IMG/VR virus record: IMGVR_UViG_3300017989_000150
Span: 1-51,685 of that record
Reading direction: 5' to 3' (one strand)
Origin: a virus
Length of the DNA stretch: 51,685 bases
Part shown: one piece after another, positions 1-7,492 of the stretch
Layout of the letters: each line of letters starts with the position of its first letter
Position numbering within the stretch: position 1 is the first letter of the stretch
Translations under genes and position numbers: made by a program
Notes under the pieces: generated by a model
Databases searched by the model: none
Seen by the model: only the letters and a program-made list of their open reading frames with translations
Told to the model about the DNA's origin: nothing

Positions 1-1073
1 AAGCCTCGAGCTTCCTTCGCCGCATATTTGGCCTCGCGCCAATCGAACTGCGGGAACGCAGCCATGAGCATCGGGGCGACTTCACTGGTCTTGGTAATCT
101 GCGGCGGTGGGGGCGGAGTTGCTTTCCTCTTTTCACACTCGGCGCAGGGTACGGGTTCCGTAGTCGAATACCCTTCCGGCATCCACTTGAGTCTGTAGAC
201 TATCCCAGATCCACCACAGGTCCCGCAGGACTTCGCCTCCTCGATCTTACGCAGTCGGACACGCCAAGACCCAGGCTTTTCGACTTCCTTGTCGGGCTTG
301 ACACCGTGCCATGGAGTGTTCCTTCGGTTGGACGTCTTACGGCACCTGCCCCAAATGGTCGAGTGGAGGCTAGCCACAATCTCCTCGAGCTTCCTCCCTA
401 CTACGGGGTCTCCTCCGACATTGCAGCATGCACAATCTCCGACCTCCCCGTTCTCGCGCAAGCGGATGTGCCACATCTTCTCCACGGAGGGCTCCCCACT
501 CAATGAGCTTGCCACAACCTTGTAGACGAGCTCTTTGGGCTGGCCGCGGAGGAGAGTCATCGAGTACTTCTCCTCCTCGAGCTCCCAGCGGAGAGCAAAC
601 TCTTCCCCGGTTTCTTCACACCGCGCCGCCCAAGCATCCCTGATCTCTCTGACGACTGGGTACTCTGCCATTGGCGAAGTTCGGACAACCTCCGGCTTGT
701 TCCCTTCCGAGAGGGCATCGACCTCGGCTTTGACAGCTGCCTGCATCAGACGCTCAAACAACATCTCGAACCCGTCGTAGATCGGTAGTACGTGGTAAGG
801 ATGGGCACTCATAGGCTGGCTGACCGTCTTTCCGTCATCTGACACCTGAAAGACGACCTTGAGATCGGGGACCCTCGGATGTGCGCCGAACGCCTGAACA
901 CAGACGTGTGTAGTAGTCCGTTCTAACGTGGGTGGCCCCACTAGAGCAGACAGGAACTCCCACGCAGCCAAGATGATCTTGCCGTTGTACCCTTTGGCAC
1001 GTAGGAACTTCTTCCATTCGTCAGAAACATACCCAACCAGTTGCCCTGGCGAGTAGATTTTTCGTTCTTGCAT
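1..1073 (-). CDS. Hypothetical protein with DnaJ-type zinc motif, C-terminus beyond window
   Basis: I translated this open frame by hand: it starts at ATG 1071-1073 behind a good ribosome site (AGGAGA, 5 bases upstream) and stays open for 357 codons to the left edge, so the C-terminus is missing. Visible features are a CACC cluster near residue 212 and a DnaJ-like CGTCGGSG motif followed about 22 residues later by CAEC (residues roughly 282-310), then a proline run. The paired Cx2C motifs suggest a structural zinc site. I do not recognise a family. It is the next gene after the HD-domain gene and is probably co-transcribed with it. Confidence 0.8.
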   Translation of the reverse strand, partial: MQERKIYSPGQLVGYVSDEWKKFLRAKGYNGKIILAAWEFLSALVGPPTLERTTTHVCVQAFGAHPRVPDLKVVFQVSDDGKTVSQPMSAHPYHVLPIYDGFEMLFERLMQAAVKAEVDALSEGNKPEVVRTSPMAEYPVVREIRDAWAARCEETGEEFALRWELEEEKYSMTLLRGQPKELVYKVVASSLSGEPSVEKMWHIRLRENGEVGDCACCNVGGDPVVGRKLEEIVASLHSTIWGRCRKTSNRRNTPWHGVKPDKEVEKPGSWRVRLRKIEEAKSCGTCGGSGIVYRLKWMPEGYSTTEPVPCAECEKRKATPPPPPQITKTSEVAPMLMAAFPQFDWREAKYAAKEARG

Positions 1074-1091
1074 CTCCGTCTCCTGGTTTCA

Positions 1092-1613
1092 TTACCCTCC
1101 GAGCTGCCCGAACCTCTTGAGAAAGGCTTCCCGAGCTCGTAGGGGCGGTAGCGGAATGATCTGCCGCCGGATGGGTTCTACTCCTCGTATTGGAACCCAC
1201 TCAATGCACTGAGGCGGCATGAGATCTCTCACTTCAGCCGCTAGGACAGCCTGGTCCGCCTCCATGACGTCCGGCAGGTGGTCCCAGTCTTCGAGTCCGA
1301 AGTGGACCTGGATTGCCTGAGCAAGGCTGGCTTCGTGCCGTGCGTACACGTCGCCCAGCACCCTCTTCAGGGGAGCGATGACGTCTCCGAGGTAGGCCTC
1401 AGGAGCATCGTGCATCAATCCCTCGAGCTTGTTCTCGCAGTGGTAGCTCACGAGGACAGAGTGCTGGGCGACGGAGTAGAACTCACGGCAGTGGCCGTTG
1501 AATCGGCAGATGTTCGACAACGCGTGTGCGATATCGTAGACATCGAGCTCCTCGACGATGACGAGATCTTCGCCAAAGGAGATCTCGATCCCTGATTGGG
1601 TATTCATCTGCAT
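1092..1613 (-). CDS. HD-domain metal-dependent phosphohydrolase (YfbR-like nucleotidase candidate)
   Basis: A 173-residue protein with the layout of small HD-superfamily hydrolases: a QHS histidine at residue 51, the paired LMHDAPEAYLGD motif (His68-Asp69) and a following Asp77. Such proteins bind a divalent metal. In the family the YfbR/5'-deoxynucleotidase type dephosphorylates deoxynucleoside monophosphates, and phage copies are common, probably adjusting nucleotide pools. I place the start at ATG 1613 because GAGG lies seven bases upstream; GTG 1619 is possible but has no spacing for it. It overlaps nothing and follows the 1623-2393 gene closely, so it is likely in one operon with it. Substrate is inferred only. 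Confidence 0.82.
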   Translation of the reverse strand: MQMNTQSGIEISFGEDLVIVEELDVYDIAHALSNICRFNGHCREFYSVAQHSVLVSYHCENKLEGLMHDAPEAYLGDVIAPLKRVLGDVYARHEASLAQAIQVHFGLEDWDHLPDVMEADQAVLAAEVRDLMPPQCIEWVPIRGVEPIRRQIIPLPPLRAREAFLKRFGQLGG

Positions 1614-1622
1614 CGGCACACC

Positions 1623-2393
1623 TCAGTTCATGCAGCCCTCGTCCTTGGCCCTCTGCGCCAAAGCGGTGAGCTTTTCTTTCTGCATCTTCTCCAGGATACC
1701 ATCAAGAGCGTCGATGGCTATCGATGTGAGCGAAGATGCCCGGATGCGGTCGAGGTACGGGACTGACTCCAGTAGCACGAGCCGCGTCAGCAGGACGCCG
1801 TCACTCTCACAGAGTCGGTCGAGATGTTTGGCAAAGGCGCGGGCCAGCTCCCCGACCCCAGCCAGCTCCATATCGATCGCCTTCCCACACGTGCCGACCT
1901 CCTCCTCAGCCTCCTCGATGGCTTTGGACTTGCAGCTACTACACTTCTCCACATTGTGGAAAGTTGCCTCCACAACCGTGAAGATGTCCATAGCCATCGC
2001 CACGTCCAGCTTCTCGCGGTCGGAGAGGTCAAGCAGAAGGTGCCGGCCGTTGAGCTCTTCCATGGTTGACCGCAGCCGAGCTCTGAGGATTTCCATGATC
2101 CTGGAGAGCTCGCTGTCGTTGAGCTCACGTCCGAGCTTCTTCGACCCGTACTCGACACGGCCAACGAACTCTTCACACGCGAGGTGTTTCAACCTCGCAA
2201 TGATGGGGTCTGGGATAACGCAACCCGGAATCAACGCAACCGCTCTGGTGAACGGCAAGAAGATCAAGGTCGCTTTGGGAATCTCCGGCTCCCCACGGCC
2301 GTCGTGGTTAGACTCCAGCCACTCTTCTGCTCTTCGGACGAGCTCATCGTCCAGTGGGAATGGCGGTCTCCACTCTTGTCCTGCTTCTGTCAT
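1623..2393 (-). CDS. Hypothetical protein, helical, with CxxC pair
   Basis: A 256-residue protein of unknown function. It is charged and mostly helical in appearance, with a KCSSCKSK knuckle near residue 150 and another cysteine about 18 residues later, so one metal site is possible. An ATG at 2417 would add eight residues, but the strong site CAGGAGGAAGCT sits directly before the ATG at 2393. A promoter-like GTATAAG at 2421-2427 would also put the transcript start at about 2413, downstream of the first ATG. It is therefore the leader gene of the operon running left to position 1. Confidence 0.75.
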   Translation of the reverse strand: MTEAGQEWRPPFPLDDELVRRAEEWLESNHDGRGEPEIPKATLIFLPFTRAVALIPGCVIPDPIIARLKHLACEEFVGRVEYGSKKLGRELNDSELSRIMEILRARLRSTMEELNGRHLLLDLSDREKLDVAMAMDIFTVVEATFHNVEKCSSCKSKAIEEAEEEVGTCGKAIDMELAGVGELARAFAKHLDRLCESDGVLLTRLVLLESVPYLDRIRASSLTSIAIDALDGILEKMQKEKLTALAQRAKDEGCMN

Positions 2394-2420
2394 AGCTTCC
2401 TCCTGGAATTGGTTCATTCA

Positions 2421-2427
2421 CTTATAC
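2421..2427 (-). promoter_or_regulatory. GTATAAG promoter-like motif
   Basis: The minus strand reads GTATAAG about 27 bases upstream of the start codon at 2393. It is one of twelve identical 7-mers in the window that all face an operon leader. No -35 hexamer is apparent upstream. Confidence 0.6.
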
Positions 2428-2430
2428 GGG

Positions 2431-3150
2431 TCAGTCGTCGAACTCCAACATACTGCCCCGCTGGGCTGTCCTATCGCCCATCAGCTTCCGCGCTTCAGCA
2501 CGTTCTCGTTCCCTCTTCTTGCGTGCTAGGCGCTCGCGTTCTGCCTGCTCCTCCTTTTCAGCCTCGAGTCTCCGGGCCTCCTCCCTGGCCTCTCGACCAG
2601 CGTCGATCCGCTCATCGTCGAACTCGAGCTGGGCGAAGCGCTCGTTCTCCGCATCTTCGAGACCGTGAACTCCGAGCATCATGTTCATCCGGTCCTCAGA
2701 CTTCTTCATCTCAGCCCGCGCCTCGTCCCTCTCGACTAGCGCAGCGTCACGGGCCCTGCAGGCCGCTTCCCTGCCCTCCCGCATCTCCGCAACATCCCTC
2801 TGTGCCCGAGCGATGCTCTGGTCAGCTTGCCTGAGCAGGGCCATCCCATTCTGGTGATGTGCGGTAAGATCTCTGAACCGCCTTCGTTCTTGCGCCAGGG
2901 CAGCTTCCATCCTCTCCAGCTCGTTGAATATCCCGTCAGGAACTCCCCCCATCTCATTGTCGAGAGCGCGCTGAGTCAACTCCTTGAGGTAGTGGTCGTC
3001 GAGCCTCTCTCCCGGCTCGAAGTTGATGGTGATGACCAGGTGGGCAACGCAGGACGTCTTGTTGTTGAGGGTAGCGCGGGGGCGGGCTCTCGTCAGGACC
3101 TTACCCTGGACAGCGTGCTTGATCTTACACGTCGCTACGGTCGCCTTCAT
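2431..3150 (-). CDS. Coiled-coil protein carrying half of a 71-bp internal duplication
   Basis: A 239-residue protein with a short N-terminal beta-like region (residues 1-50) and then a long, highly charged stretch rich in E, R, A and K without proline, typical of an extended coiled coil. The ribosome site AAGGAGAAGGAGG directly precedes ATG 3150. Its start overlaps the end of the 3125-3520 gene by 26 bases, so the two are translationally linked. Residues about 120-143 are encoded by a 71-bp segment (2721-2791) repeated exactly inside the gene at 9630-9914. Function is unknown; a structural or scaffolding-type role is only a guess. Confidence 0.75.
   Translation of the reverse strand: MKATVATCKIKHAVQGKVLTRARPRATLNNKTSCVAHLVITINFEPGERLDDHYLKELTQRALDNEMGGVPDGIFNELERMEAALAQERRRFRDLTAHHQNGMALLRQADQSIARAQRDVAEMREGREAACRARDAALVERDEARAEMKKSEDRMNMMLGVHGLEDAENERFAQLEFDDERIDAGREAREEARRLEAEKEEQAERERLARKKRERERAEARKLMGDRTAQRGSMLEFDD
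2721..2791 (-). repeat. 71-bp perfect direct repeat, copy 1
   Basis: Read base by base, positions 2721-2791 are identical to 9638-9708. Both copies lie on the same strand and in the same reading frame, encoding about 23 residues beginning AEMREGREAACRARD. This copy lies mid-gene in the coiled-coil protein. Confidence 0.95.
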
Positions 3151-3520
3151 CCTCCTTCTCCTTAGTCTCTCCGAGTTCTATGACTGCTACTTCTCCCGGC
3201 AGCGCTCTCAATGAACGCCAGAGGGTCCTGAACTGCTCGACTTCAGCTGCCTCTGTCTCCTCGATGTCGATTCCCCACGACATCATGAAGAGGTCGGCCC
3301 CCTCCTCTTCTGACAACTCGGCGTTGTCGCACAAGTCGCTGAGGATTGCTGCGGCCGTACCGAGCATGAACATCTGCCCGTGGAAGATGGCCTCGGTCAT
3401 ATTGATGGTCCCCTGCACCTCCGGTGGTAGGCTCGCCTTGAAGATGCCGACGGCGTTGTCGGCAATGGCTTGGACGAACTCTTGGAATGCGGGGATTCTC
3501 TTCGTCACCTGGAACTTCAT
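3125..3520 (-). CDS. Hypothetical acidic protein
   Basis: A 131-residue acidic protein, with several methionine-rich segments in the middle (residues 40-80) and a KEKEDEGD tail. No domain recognised. ATG 3520 is preceded by AGGAGGAGATCGAA, an unambiguous ribosome site. The gene leads an operon: a GTATAAG motif lies 40 bases upstream and a hairpin terminator separates it from the 3632-4132 gene. The downstream coiled-coil gene overlaps its 3' end. Confidence 0.75.
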   Translation of the reverse strand: MKFQVTKRIPAFQEFVQAIADNAVGIFKASLPPEVQGTINMTEAIFHGQMFMLGTAAAILSDLCDNAELSEEEGADLFMMSWGIDIEETEAAEVEQFRTLWRSLRALPGEVAVIELGETKEKEDEGDRSDV

Positions 3521-3560
3521 TTCGATCTCCTCCTGGTAAGTTCTCTTAGAGCAACTAGGA

Positions 3561-3567
3561 CTTATAC
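3561..3567 (-). promoter_or_regulatory. GTATAAG promoter-like motif
   Basis: Minus-strand GTATAAG about 40 bases before the ATG at 3520, immediately downstream of a hairpin that could end the preceding transcript. Confidence 0.6.
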
Positions 3568-3591
3568 CCGATTCGCCGATGCTAAGGAAGA

Positions 3592-3622
3592 GGGGTCCGG
3601 GATAGATAGTAACCCCGGACCC
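3592..3622 (-). terminator. Hairpin, probable terminator
   Basis: GGGTCCGGG (3593-3601) pairs with CCCGGACCC (3614-3622): a 9-bp perfect stem with a 12-base loop. It lies ten bases past the stop of the 3632-4132 gene and just before a promoter-like motif. On the minus strand it is followed by a short T-rich run (TCTTCCTT) rather than a full U-tract. Confidence 0.55.
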
Positions 3623-3631
3623 ACGAACCTC

Positions 3632-4132
3632 TCACTCCGCGGAAAGCTTCGCGATTGCCTTCCGCAAGAGCTCGGCCCTCTCTTTGCTAGCCTTGTTCAT
3701 CTCGATCAGTAGGGGATTCTCCGGCGGGTCGCCGGCGGTGTTGTCGGACACGAATGTGCCCTCTTGCATGGCGAGGTGCGCTTCCAGGATTCGCAGCGGG
3801 TAGCTCTCGTCCGGGTACGCATCGATGTAGATAGGTTCTGCGTAGGTGGCTCTTACCTTCCACCCCAAGTCGGCCTCTTCCTCCGACATACCCCCCGTGC
3901 GCTTGCTCCAATTCAAGGCCCGCTCAAAGACTTCGGCGGCCTTCTTCCAGAGCTCCTTGATCTTGGAATCAACCTCCTCGAATTCGGGGTGGGTCAGTGC
4001 GCATTCGATCTTGGACCGCTTCCCCCAAGGGAGATCGAAGAATGGGAACTCCGTCGTGGCCTTCTCCATAAGCATCTTGAACAAGTACTCGAGGTGATCC
4101 TCGTAGACAGATCGCGCATTTCCGCTATCCAT
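3632..4132 (-). CDS. Hypothetical protein
   Basis: A 166-residue protein of unknown function, rich in aromatic and charged residues, with alpha-helical stretches at both ends. The start is ATG 4132 behind GGAGGGCGTTC. The frame is open further upstream, but that would run deep into the HAD gene. It overlaps the end of the HAD gene (stop at 4125) by eight bases, so it is translationally coupled and last in its operon before the 3592-3622 hairpin. Confidence 0.72.
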   Translation of the reverse strand: MDSGNARSVYEDHLEYLFKMLMEKATTEFPFFDLPWGKRSKIECALTHPEFEEVDSKIKELWKKAAEVFERALNWSKRTGGMSEEEADLGWKVRATYAEPIYIDAYPDESYPLRILEAHLAMQEGTFVSDNTAGDPPENPLLIEMNKASKERAELLRKAIAKLSAE

Positions 4133-4673
4133 GAACGCCCTCCAGGAGCTCTCTCCATCCGTCGTCTCGCCACTTGGCTGCGTCCATGAAGGAAATGTTG
4201 GCAGCCTCGGCGGCCCCTGCGTCTTCAGGCCTGTCGCCAATCATCCACGCCAAGTGCGGAGGGTAGGCCTCCCCCTTGTACTTCTCGGCCAGGCGCAGAG
4301 CTGCTTGGACGATCAACCCTGCCCGAGGCTTACGGCACCAGCACACGGCCAACTCGGGGTCTTCCGCATCTGGGAAGTGCGGACACCACTCAACCCCGTC
4401 CATGTACTTTGCTTGTCGCAGGGTCTCTTTCATCGCCGCCTGGCACACCTCCTCGGTCATGTGGCCCATGGCAACACCGCCCTGGTTGGAGATCCCAACG
4501 ATCCTCCAGCCGGCCTCCCGGAACTGCCGAAGGATCCCCGGCACCTCCTCGAAGATCTCAACGTCTCCCGGCCCATTGACCCACTTTCCTGTAGTCGAGT
4601 AGCCCTTCCTGATCGTGTCATCGAGGTCTACGTAGAGCACGGGCACTTGCTTGAACCCCTCATTCTTCAACAT
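4125..4673 (-). CDS. HAD-superfamily phosphatase (class IIIA, GmhB/histidinol-phosphatase/PNKP-like)
   Basis: All four HAD motifs are visible in 182 residues: motif I VDLDDT with nucleophile Asp16 and Asp18, motif II ISNQ (Ser62), the motif III lysine in CRKP (Lys115), and motif IV MIGDRPED (Asp147, Asp151). Cys97, His99, Cys111 and Cys113 form the zinc site that marks the GmhB/histidinol-phosphate phosphatase branch, also found in polynucleotide kinase 3'-phosphatase domains. No kinase P-loop is present. In a phage, DNA-end or nucleotide phosphate removal is the likely role, but the substrate cannot be read from sequence. ATG 4673 has GGAGTTGAGAG upstream and overlaps the preceding gene by 14 bases. 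Confidence 0.88.
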   Translation of the reverse strand: MLKNEGFKQVPVLYVDLDDTIRKGYSTTGKWVNGPGDVEIFEEVPGILRQFREAGWRIVGISNQGGVAMGHMTEEVCQAAMKETLRQAKYMDGVEWCPHFPDAEDPELAVCWCRKPRAGLIVQAALRLAEKYKGEAYPPHLAWMIGDRPEDAGAAEAANISFMDAAKWRDDGWRELLEGVHG

Positions 4674-5193
4674 CTCTCAACTCCTCCAATAGGTTGTCGA
4701 CCTCGGCCGCCAGCTCCCGGAACTCTTTGAGCGCTTCGGAAGCCAAGCTCAGAATCTGCTCTGCCGTCTGGTCGTAATCCACTTCGTTGTAGTCGTCGAA
4801 GGCCCAGCTCGTCGTGAGCGTCTTCTTCGTCGAGACGACCCATTCGTCATCTAGCCACTCGACCCAAAATCCACTGAGCGTGTCCATGAGGACGTCGGTC
4901 GCTACGTCCATGAGGTCCTCCCTCGTAGGGCAGATAGTCTTGTGGCACCCGACGACGAAGTCTATCTGGTCTTCGCTAGGGTAGCGGAGCTCTTTGATGC
5001 CGCCGCACCCTTCAGGCTCCAGGTCTGCGTCCTTCCAATCGAAGCTGGCTATTCGCCAACACTTCGGGTTGCGCCCGCCGGCCTTTGTCTTCAACAGGGC
5101 CTCGAGCTTGTCGGCGCAATTCCCCATCGCCGCCTGCTCCTCGGCCGTCATGTACGCATCCCAGTCCTCGCTAGGACATCTCACCCTCGTCAA
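4660..5193 (-). CDS. Hypothetical acidic protein, TTG start
   Basis: A 177-residue acidic protein without recognised domain; the last 40 residues look coiled-coil (L/E/A heptads). The start is best placed at TTG 5193, because GGAGG lies six bases before it; the next in-frame GTG (5184) and ATG (5151) lack usable sites. It overlaps its upstream neighbour by 23 bases and its downstream HAD gene by 14, so the whole 5765-to-3632 block reads as one tightly coupled operon. Confidence 0.7.
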   Translation of the reverse strand: MTRVRCPSEDWDAYMTAEEQAAMGNCADKLEALLKTKAGGRNPKCWRIASFDWKDADLEPEGCGGIKELRYPSEDQIDFVVGCHKTICPTREDLMDVATDVLMDTLSGFWVEWLDDEWVVSTKKTLTTSWAFDDYNEVDYDQTAEQILSLASEALKEFRELAAEVDNLLEELRDVEE

Positions 5194-5404
5194 AATGCAC
5201 CTCCATTGGAGCTATCTCCGGATGGAGCTCCACGGCCGGCCTCTCCTCGAATTCTGTCGCAGACACCCCTACAACCTCGGCCGGCATGGAGCTGTAGGTA
5301 GAATCCCTCCTGACCTCGACGTGCAAACCGTCCAAGGCCCCGATGACCGAACTGGCATCTGAGATGAACTCGATAACCATCCTGACCTTGATCCGCCTAT
5401 TCAC
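5171..5404 (-). CDS. Small hypothetical protein, GTG start
   Basis: A 77-residue protein of unknown function. It starts at GTG 5404, with GAGGTAGAAG immediately upstream, overlapping the TAG stop of the preceding gene by eight bases. The N-terminus is basic and the C-terminus acidic, with alternating hydrophobic residues suggesting a small beta-rich fold. It resembles its neighbour (5397-5765) in having V/I-rich strands but shows no clear sequence identity with it. Confidence 0.68.
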   Translation of the reverse strand: MNRRIKVRMVIEFISDASSVIGALDGLHVEVRRDSTYSSMPAEVVGVSATEFEERPAVELHPEIAPMEVHFDEGEMS

Positions 5405-5765
5405 CTTCTACCTCTACGTGGGACAGGTCGACTTCGTTGAGGTTCATGCGAACGCACTCATTGCCGGACCAGTCCCCATCCTTGTCTTGGATGGCGACGT
5501 CGACAATGATCTGACCAGTCTTTGGGTGGACAGTGACCTGTGTGGTCCTCCCACTGTCGAGCTCCACGCTCATGAACCCCCTCTTCGGCAACACCCAGTC
5601 CCCGTCAGACATGCTGTCCAACAGGTTCCGGATCCCCTTGAGGTCTTCGATGACCACAGGATCGGAGATGTCGATCTGGTCGTCAATGAGCAGTGACAGA
5701 ATCTTCCTCTGCTGCTCGAGTAGCTCTGTGTCTACGTTGCGCAAGTAGATGTCTTTCGTACTCAT
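5397..5765 (-). CDS. Small hypothetical protein, operon leader
   Basis: A 122-residue protein with a helical first half and a beta-like second half containing alternating V/I/T residues. No family recognised. ATG 5765 follows GGAGGAGGAGGACCT, one of the strongest ribosome sites in the window. It is the first gene after an unusually long 218-base leader that includes a terminator-like hairpin and T-tract, so its expression may be attenuated. The operon continues leftward through the HAD phosphatase gene. Confidence 0.78.
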   Translation of the reverse strand: MSTKDIYLRNVDTELLEQQRKILSLLIDDQIDISDPVVIEDLKGIRNLLDSMSDGDWVLPKRGFMSVELDSGRTTQVTVHPKTGQIIVDVAIQDKDGDWSGNECVRMNLNEVDLSHVEVEGE

Positions 5766-5983
5766 AGGTCCTCCTCCTCCTAAAAAACGACCGGGGCGAG
5801 GTGGGGACCCTTCCCCACCCACCCCAAGTCTTGGCGCTATTGGGTTACGAGGCGGCGCCCCTCATCCCCGCCTTTCTGCTAGATTGGCAATCTTGCCCGA
5901 TGGGCCATTCGGTTTGACGGTTGCAACCCCACCAGCCTCAGCCGTGTCTGCGTCTAGGTGTTACTTGTGATCTCGCTCCCACA
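5766..5983 (-). ncRNA. Long structured 5' leader (candidate attenuator or small RNA)
   Basis: Between the GTATAAG motif (5984-5990) and ATG 5765 lies 218 bases without a convincing coding frame; most other motifs sit only 20-70 bases from their genes. The 3' part folds into a GC-rich hairpin followed by TTTTTT and then the ribosome site, as in transcription attenuators. I recognise no known riboswitch class. It could also be the coding region of a small RNA ending at that hairpin. Confidence 0.4.
5782..5832 (-). terminator. Terminator-like hairpin with T6 just before a start codon
   Basis: GGTGGGGA (5800-5807) and TCCCCACC (5812-5819) form a perfect 8-bp stem with a 4-base loop. On the minus strand the stem can extend imperfectly through flanking G-runs and C-runs until it reaches TTTTTT at 5782-5787. 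The ribosome site of the 5765 gene begins a few bases later, so the element lies in the leader, not at an operon end. Confidence 0.55.
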
Positions 5984-5990
5984 CTTATAC
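5984..5990 (-). promoter_or_regulatory. GTATAAG promoter-like motif
   Basis: Minus-strand GTATAAG four bases past the stop codon of the 5994-6572 gene. The nearest downstream gene starts at 5765, giving a leader of about 218 bases. Confidence 0.58.
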
Positions 5991-5993
5991 CAA

Positions 5994-6572
5994 CTACTCG
6001 TCTGCCCAAAGGCTGAAGTCGATGTTGCTCATTCCGCACTTCGTACAGAGGTATCCGTGACTCGACCCGCCGGCGTGGTGGTAGGTGGTGAAGGGCTCCG
6101 AGAAGTCGTGTTCCTCACCCTCACGGCACTGCGGACCGCAAACGAAGATGCTCGTCTGAGGCTCTACCGTCTTGCTGGTCTTGTGCCAGATGTCCTCGCA
6201 GGTTGGCGTCTCCTCACCCCCACAGGCATCGCAGAGCGGCACCTCGGGGCCTTCGCCAAATCCGTCTCTGTGGATGGAGTAGTTCCCCTCCGCCGGCTTC
6301 CAACAGTGAGCACAGAGAGGGACTTCCTCACCGAAGTTCTCGGGCAGCTCGAGCCCGAGAAAGTCGGATTGTGCTTTGATGAGTCCGAGCGCCCTCTCTC
6401 GCCTATCACCGAAGTGGGCCATGGCGATGTCGAGCGCTTCTCGCACCTTCTGCTCCGGGATGCCTGGTTTGATGGTGACCGTACCAGACTCTACCCCTCC
6501 CTTCGAGGGGCAGTTCCACTTCGGACAACCAGCCGTAGTTGTCTCCGTTCCACACCATGTGCACTTTGGCAT
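5994..6572 (-). CDS. Multi-zinc-ribbon hypothetical protein
   Basis: A 192-residue protein with several cysteine pairs: CTWC at the N-terminus with a second CP/CPSK pair, CAHC at about residue 88, CDAC at about 115, a C..C pair at about 144-149 and CTKC near the C-terminus. This suggests two to four structural zinc sites. The N-terminal CxWCGTET resembles zinc ribbons of nucleic-acid-binding proteins, but no enzyme motif is present. ATG 6572 follows GGAGGTAGC. Its stop lies directly before a promoter-like motif, so it ends an operon. Confidence 0.75.
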   Translation of the reverse strand: MPKCTWCGTETTTAGCPKWNCPSKGGVESGTVTIKPGIPEQKVREALDIAMAHFGDRRERALGLIKAQSDFLGLELPENFGEEVPLCAHCWKPAEGNYSIHRDGFGEGPEVPLCDACGGEETPTCEDIWHKTSKTVEPQTSIFVCGPQCREGEEHDFSEPFTTYHHAGGSSHGYLCTKCGMSNIDFSLWADE

Positions 6573-6573
6573 G

Positions 6574-6879
6574 CTACCTCCTGTACTTCTCCAAAGGGTC
6601 TGGGTGGTTCCGCCGGCACGTTGAGGGATCCCCCTCCCACGCCCTGGGATCTCTACTGGGCTCGCCCAACCAGAGCGGGTGAGGGTTCGTCTGGTCGAGA
6701 CCCCAATCGATCGCCTTGATGCACCGCTCGACGTCGGGGTGGTCTTTGCCCCGCAGCATCTCCTTCAACATCTGGAAGGAGAACGTGTCGACGTCTTCCC
6801 TATCCCACCCCATGATCTTGGCGGCGAGCTCACGTATGGCTTCGGCTTCCTTGTTGGGCCTGTCCTTCACGGCTTTCAC
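6574..6879 (-). CDS. Small hypothetical protein
   Basis: A 101-residue protein, helical in its first two thirds and proline/tryptophan-rich at the end, of unknown function. The GTG at 6879 is the first start in frame and lies 11 bases after GGGAGA; a second GTG three codons later is possible. It overlaps the end of the YkgJ-like gene by 50 bases and ends two bases before the next start, consistent with translational coupling. Confidence 0.62.
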   Translation of the reverse strand: MKAVKDRPNKEAEAIRELAAKIMGWDREDVDTFSFQMLKEMLRGKDHPDVERCIKAIDWGLDQTNPHPLWLGEPSRDPRAWEGDPSTCRRNHPDPLEKYRR

Positions 6880-7492
6880 AGTTGTGGTTCTCCCTGGCTC
6901 TGCGGACCTGGTCCGGGAGCCTTGCTTGGTCCAAGTAGTTGATGCCGAGTTTGTTGCACCCAGCTGCGACCTGACCGAACTCGAAGCTGGTCAGGGGAGC
7001 GGTTCTGTCTTCGCACTCCTTGGCCGTAGCCCCTGGTGCCGGGAAGCAGTCACGGCAAGGCACCGGCCTGACCGGATAGATGGCGCAGACGTTGTCGACC
7101 AGGTAGGGGCATGGGGAATTCCTCGCCCGCGCCCGGTCGGAGTGCTCTTGGGAAAGGTCTGCGACGAGCTCCTCGACCACTTCTGGGTCGATCTCGCCAG
7201 CAGCCAGTAGCTTCAGGTAGCGGCTGAAGTCGAGGTCCTTCCCATGGACCTTGAGCCACTTCCGCTCTGCCTTCTTGAGCCGCCTACGCAGATCGCGCGG
7301 GAGCCCCTTGATGTACTCGGCGACGAGCTCGCCCTCTTCTGGGCAGCAGTCCACCCGCAAGTAGCAGCACCAGCTGCACCCCTTCTGACAAGGGGCTCCC
7401 TCCCGAAGCTTCTTCTTCTTGACCTGGTCGTCGATCGCCCCATGGAGGATCTCCACGGGTGTCATTCCGAATTCTGTCGGGTCACCCGTCAT
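6830..7492 (-). CDS. YkgJ-type cysteine-cluster protein
   Basis: This 220-residue protein carries the YkgJ/UPF0153 signature: CQKGCSWCCY (Cys35, 39, 42, 43), then CPYL (Cys128), C-A-IY-x-RP (Cys136) and CRDC (Cys146, 149). Family members are proposed to hold zinc or iron in this cluster; the biochemical role is unknown. An extra pair, Cys49-Cys50, follows the first cluster. The start is ATG 7492 behind GGAGGGGCG; longer frames would overrun the upstream gene. A helical 80-residue insert separates the two Cys halves. Confidence 0.8.
   Translation of the reverse strand: MTGDPTEFGMTPVEILHGAIDDQVKKKKLREGAPCQKGCSWCCYLRVDCCPEEGELVAEYIKGLPRDLRRRLKKAERKWLKVHGKDLDFSRYLKLLAAGEIDPEVVEELVADLSQEHSDRARARNSPCPYLVDNVCAIYPVRPVPCRDCFPAPGATAKECEDRTAPLTSFEFGQVAAGCNKLGINYLDQARLPDQVRRARENHNCESREGQAQQGSRSHT

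Noticed and set aside
1558-2529. A 323-codon plus-strand frame
   Set aside because: It is serine-rich, antisense to two supported minus-strand genes, and lacks a ribosome site.
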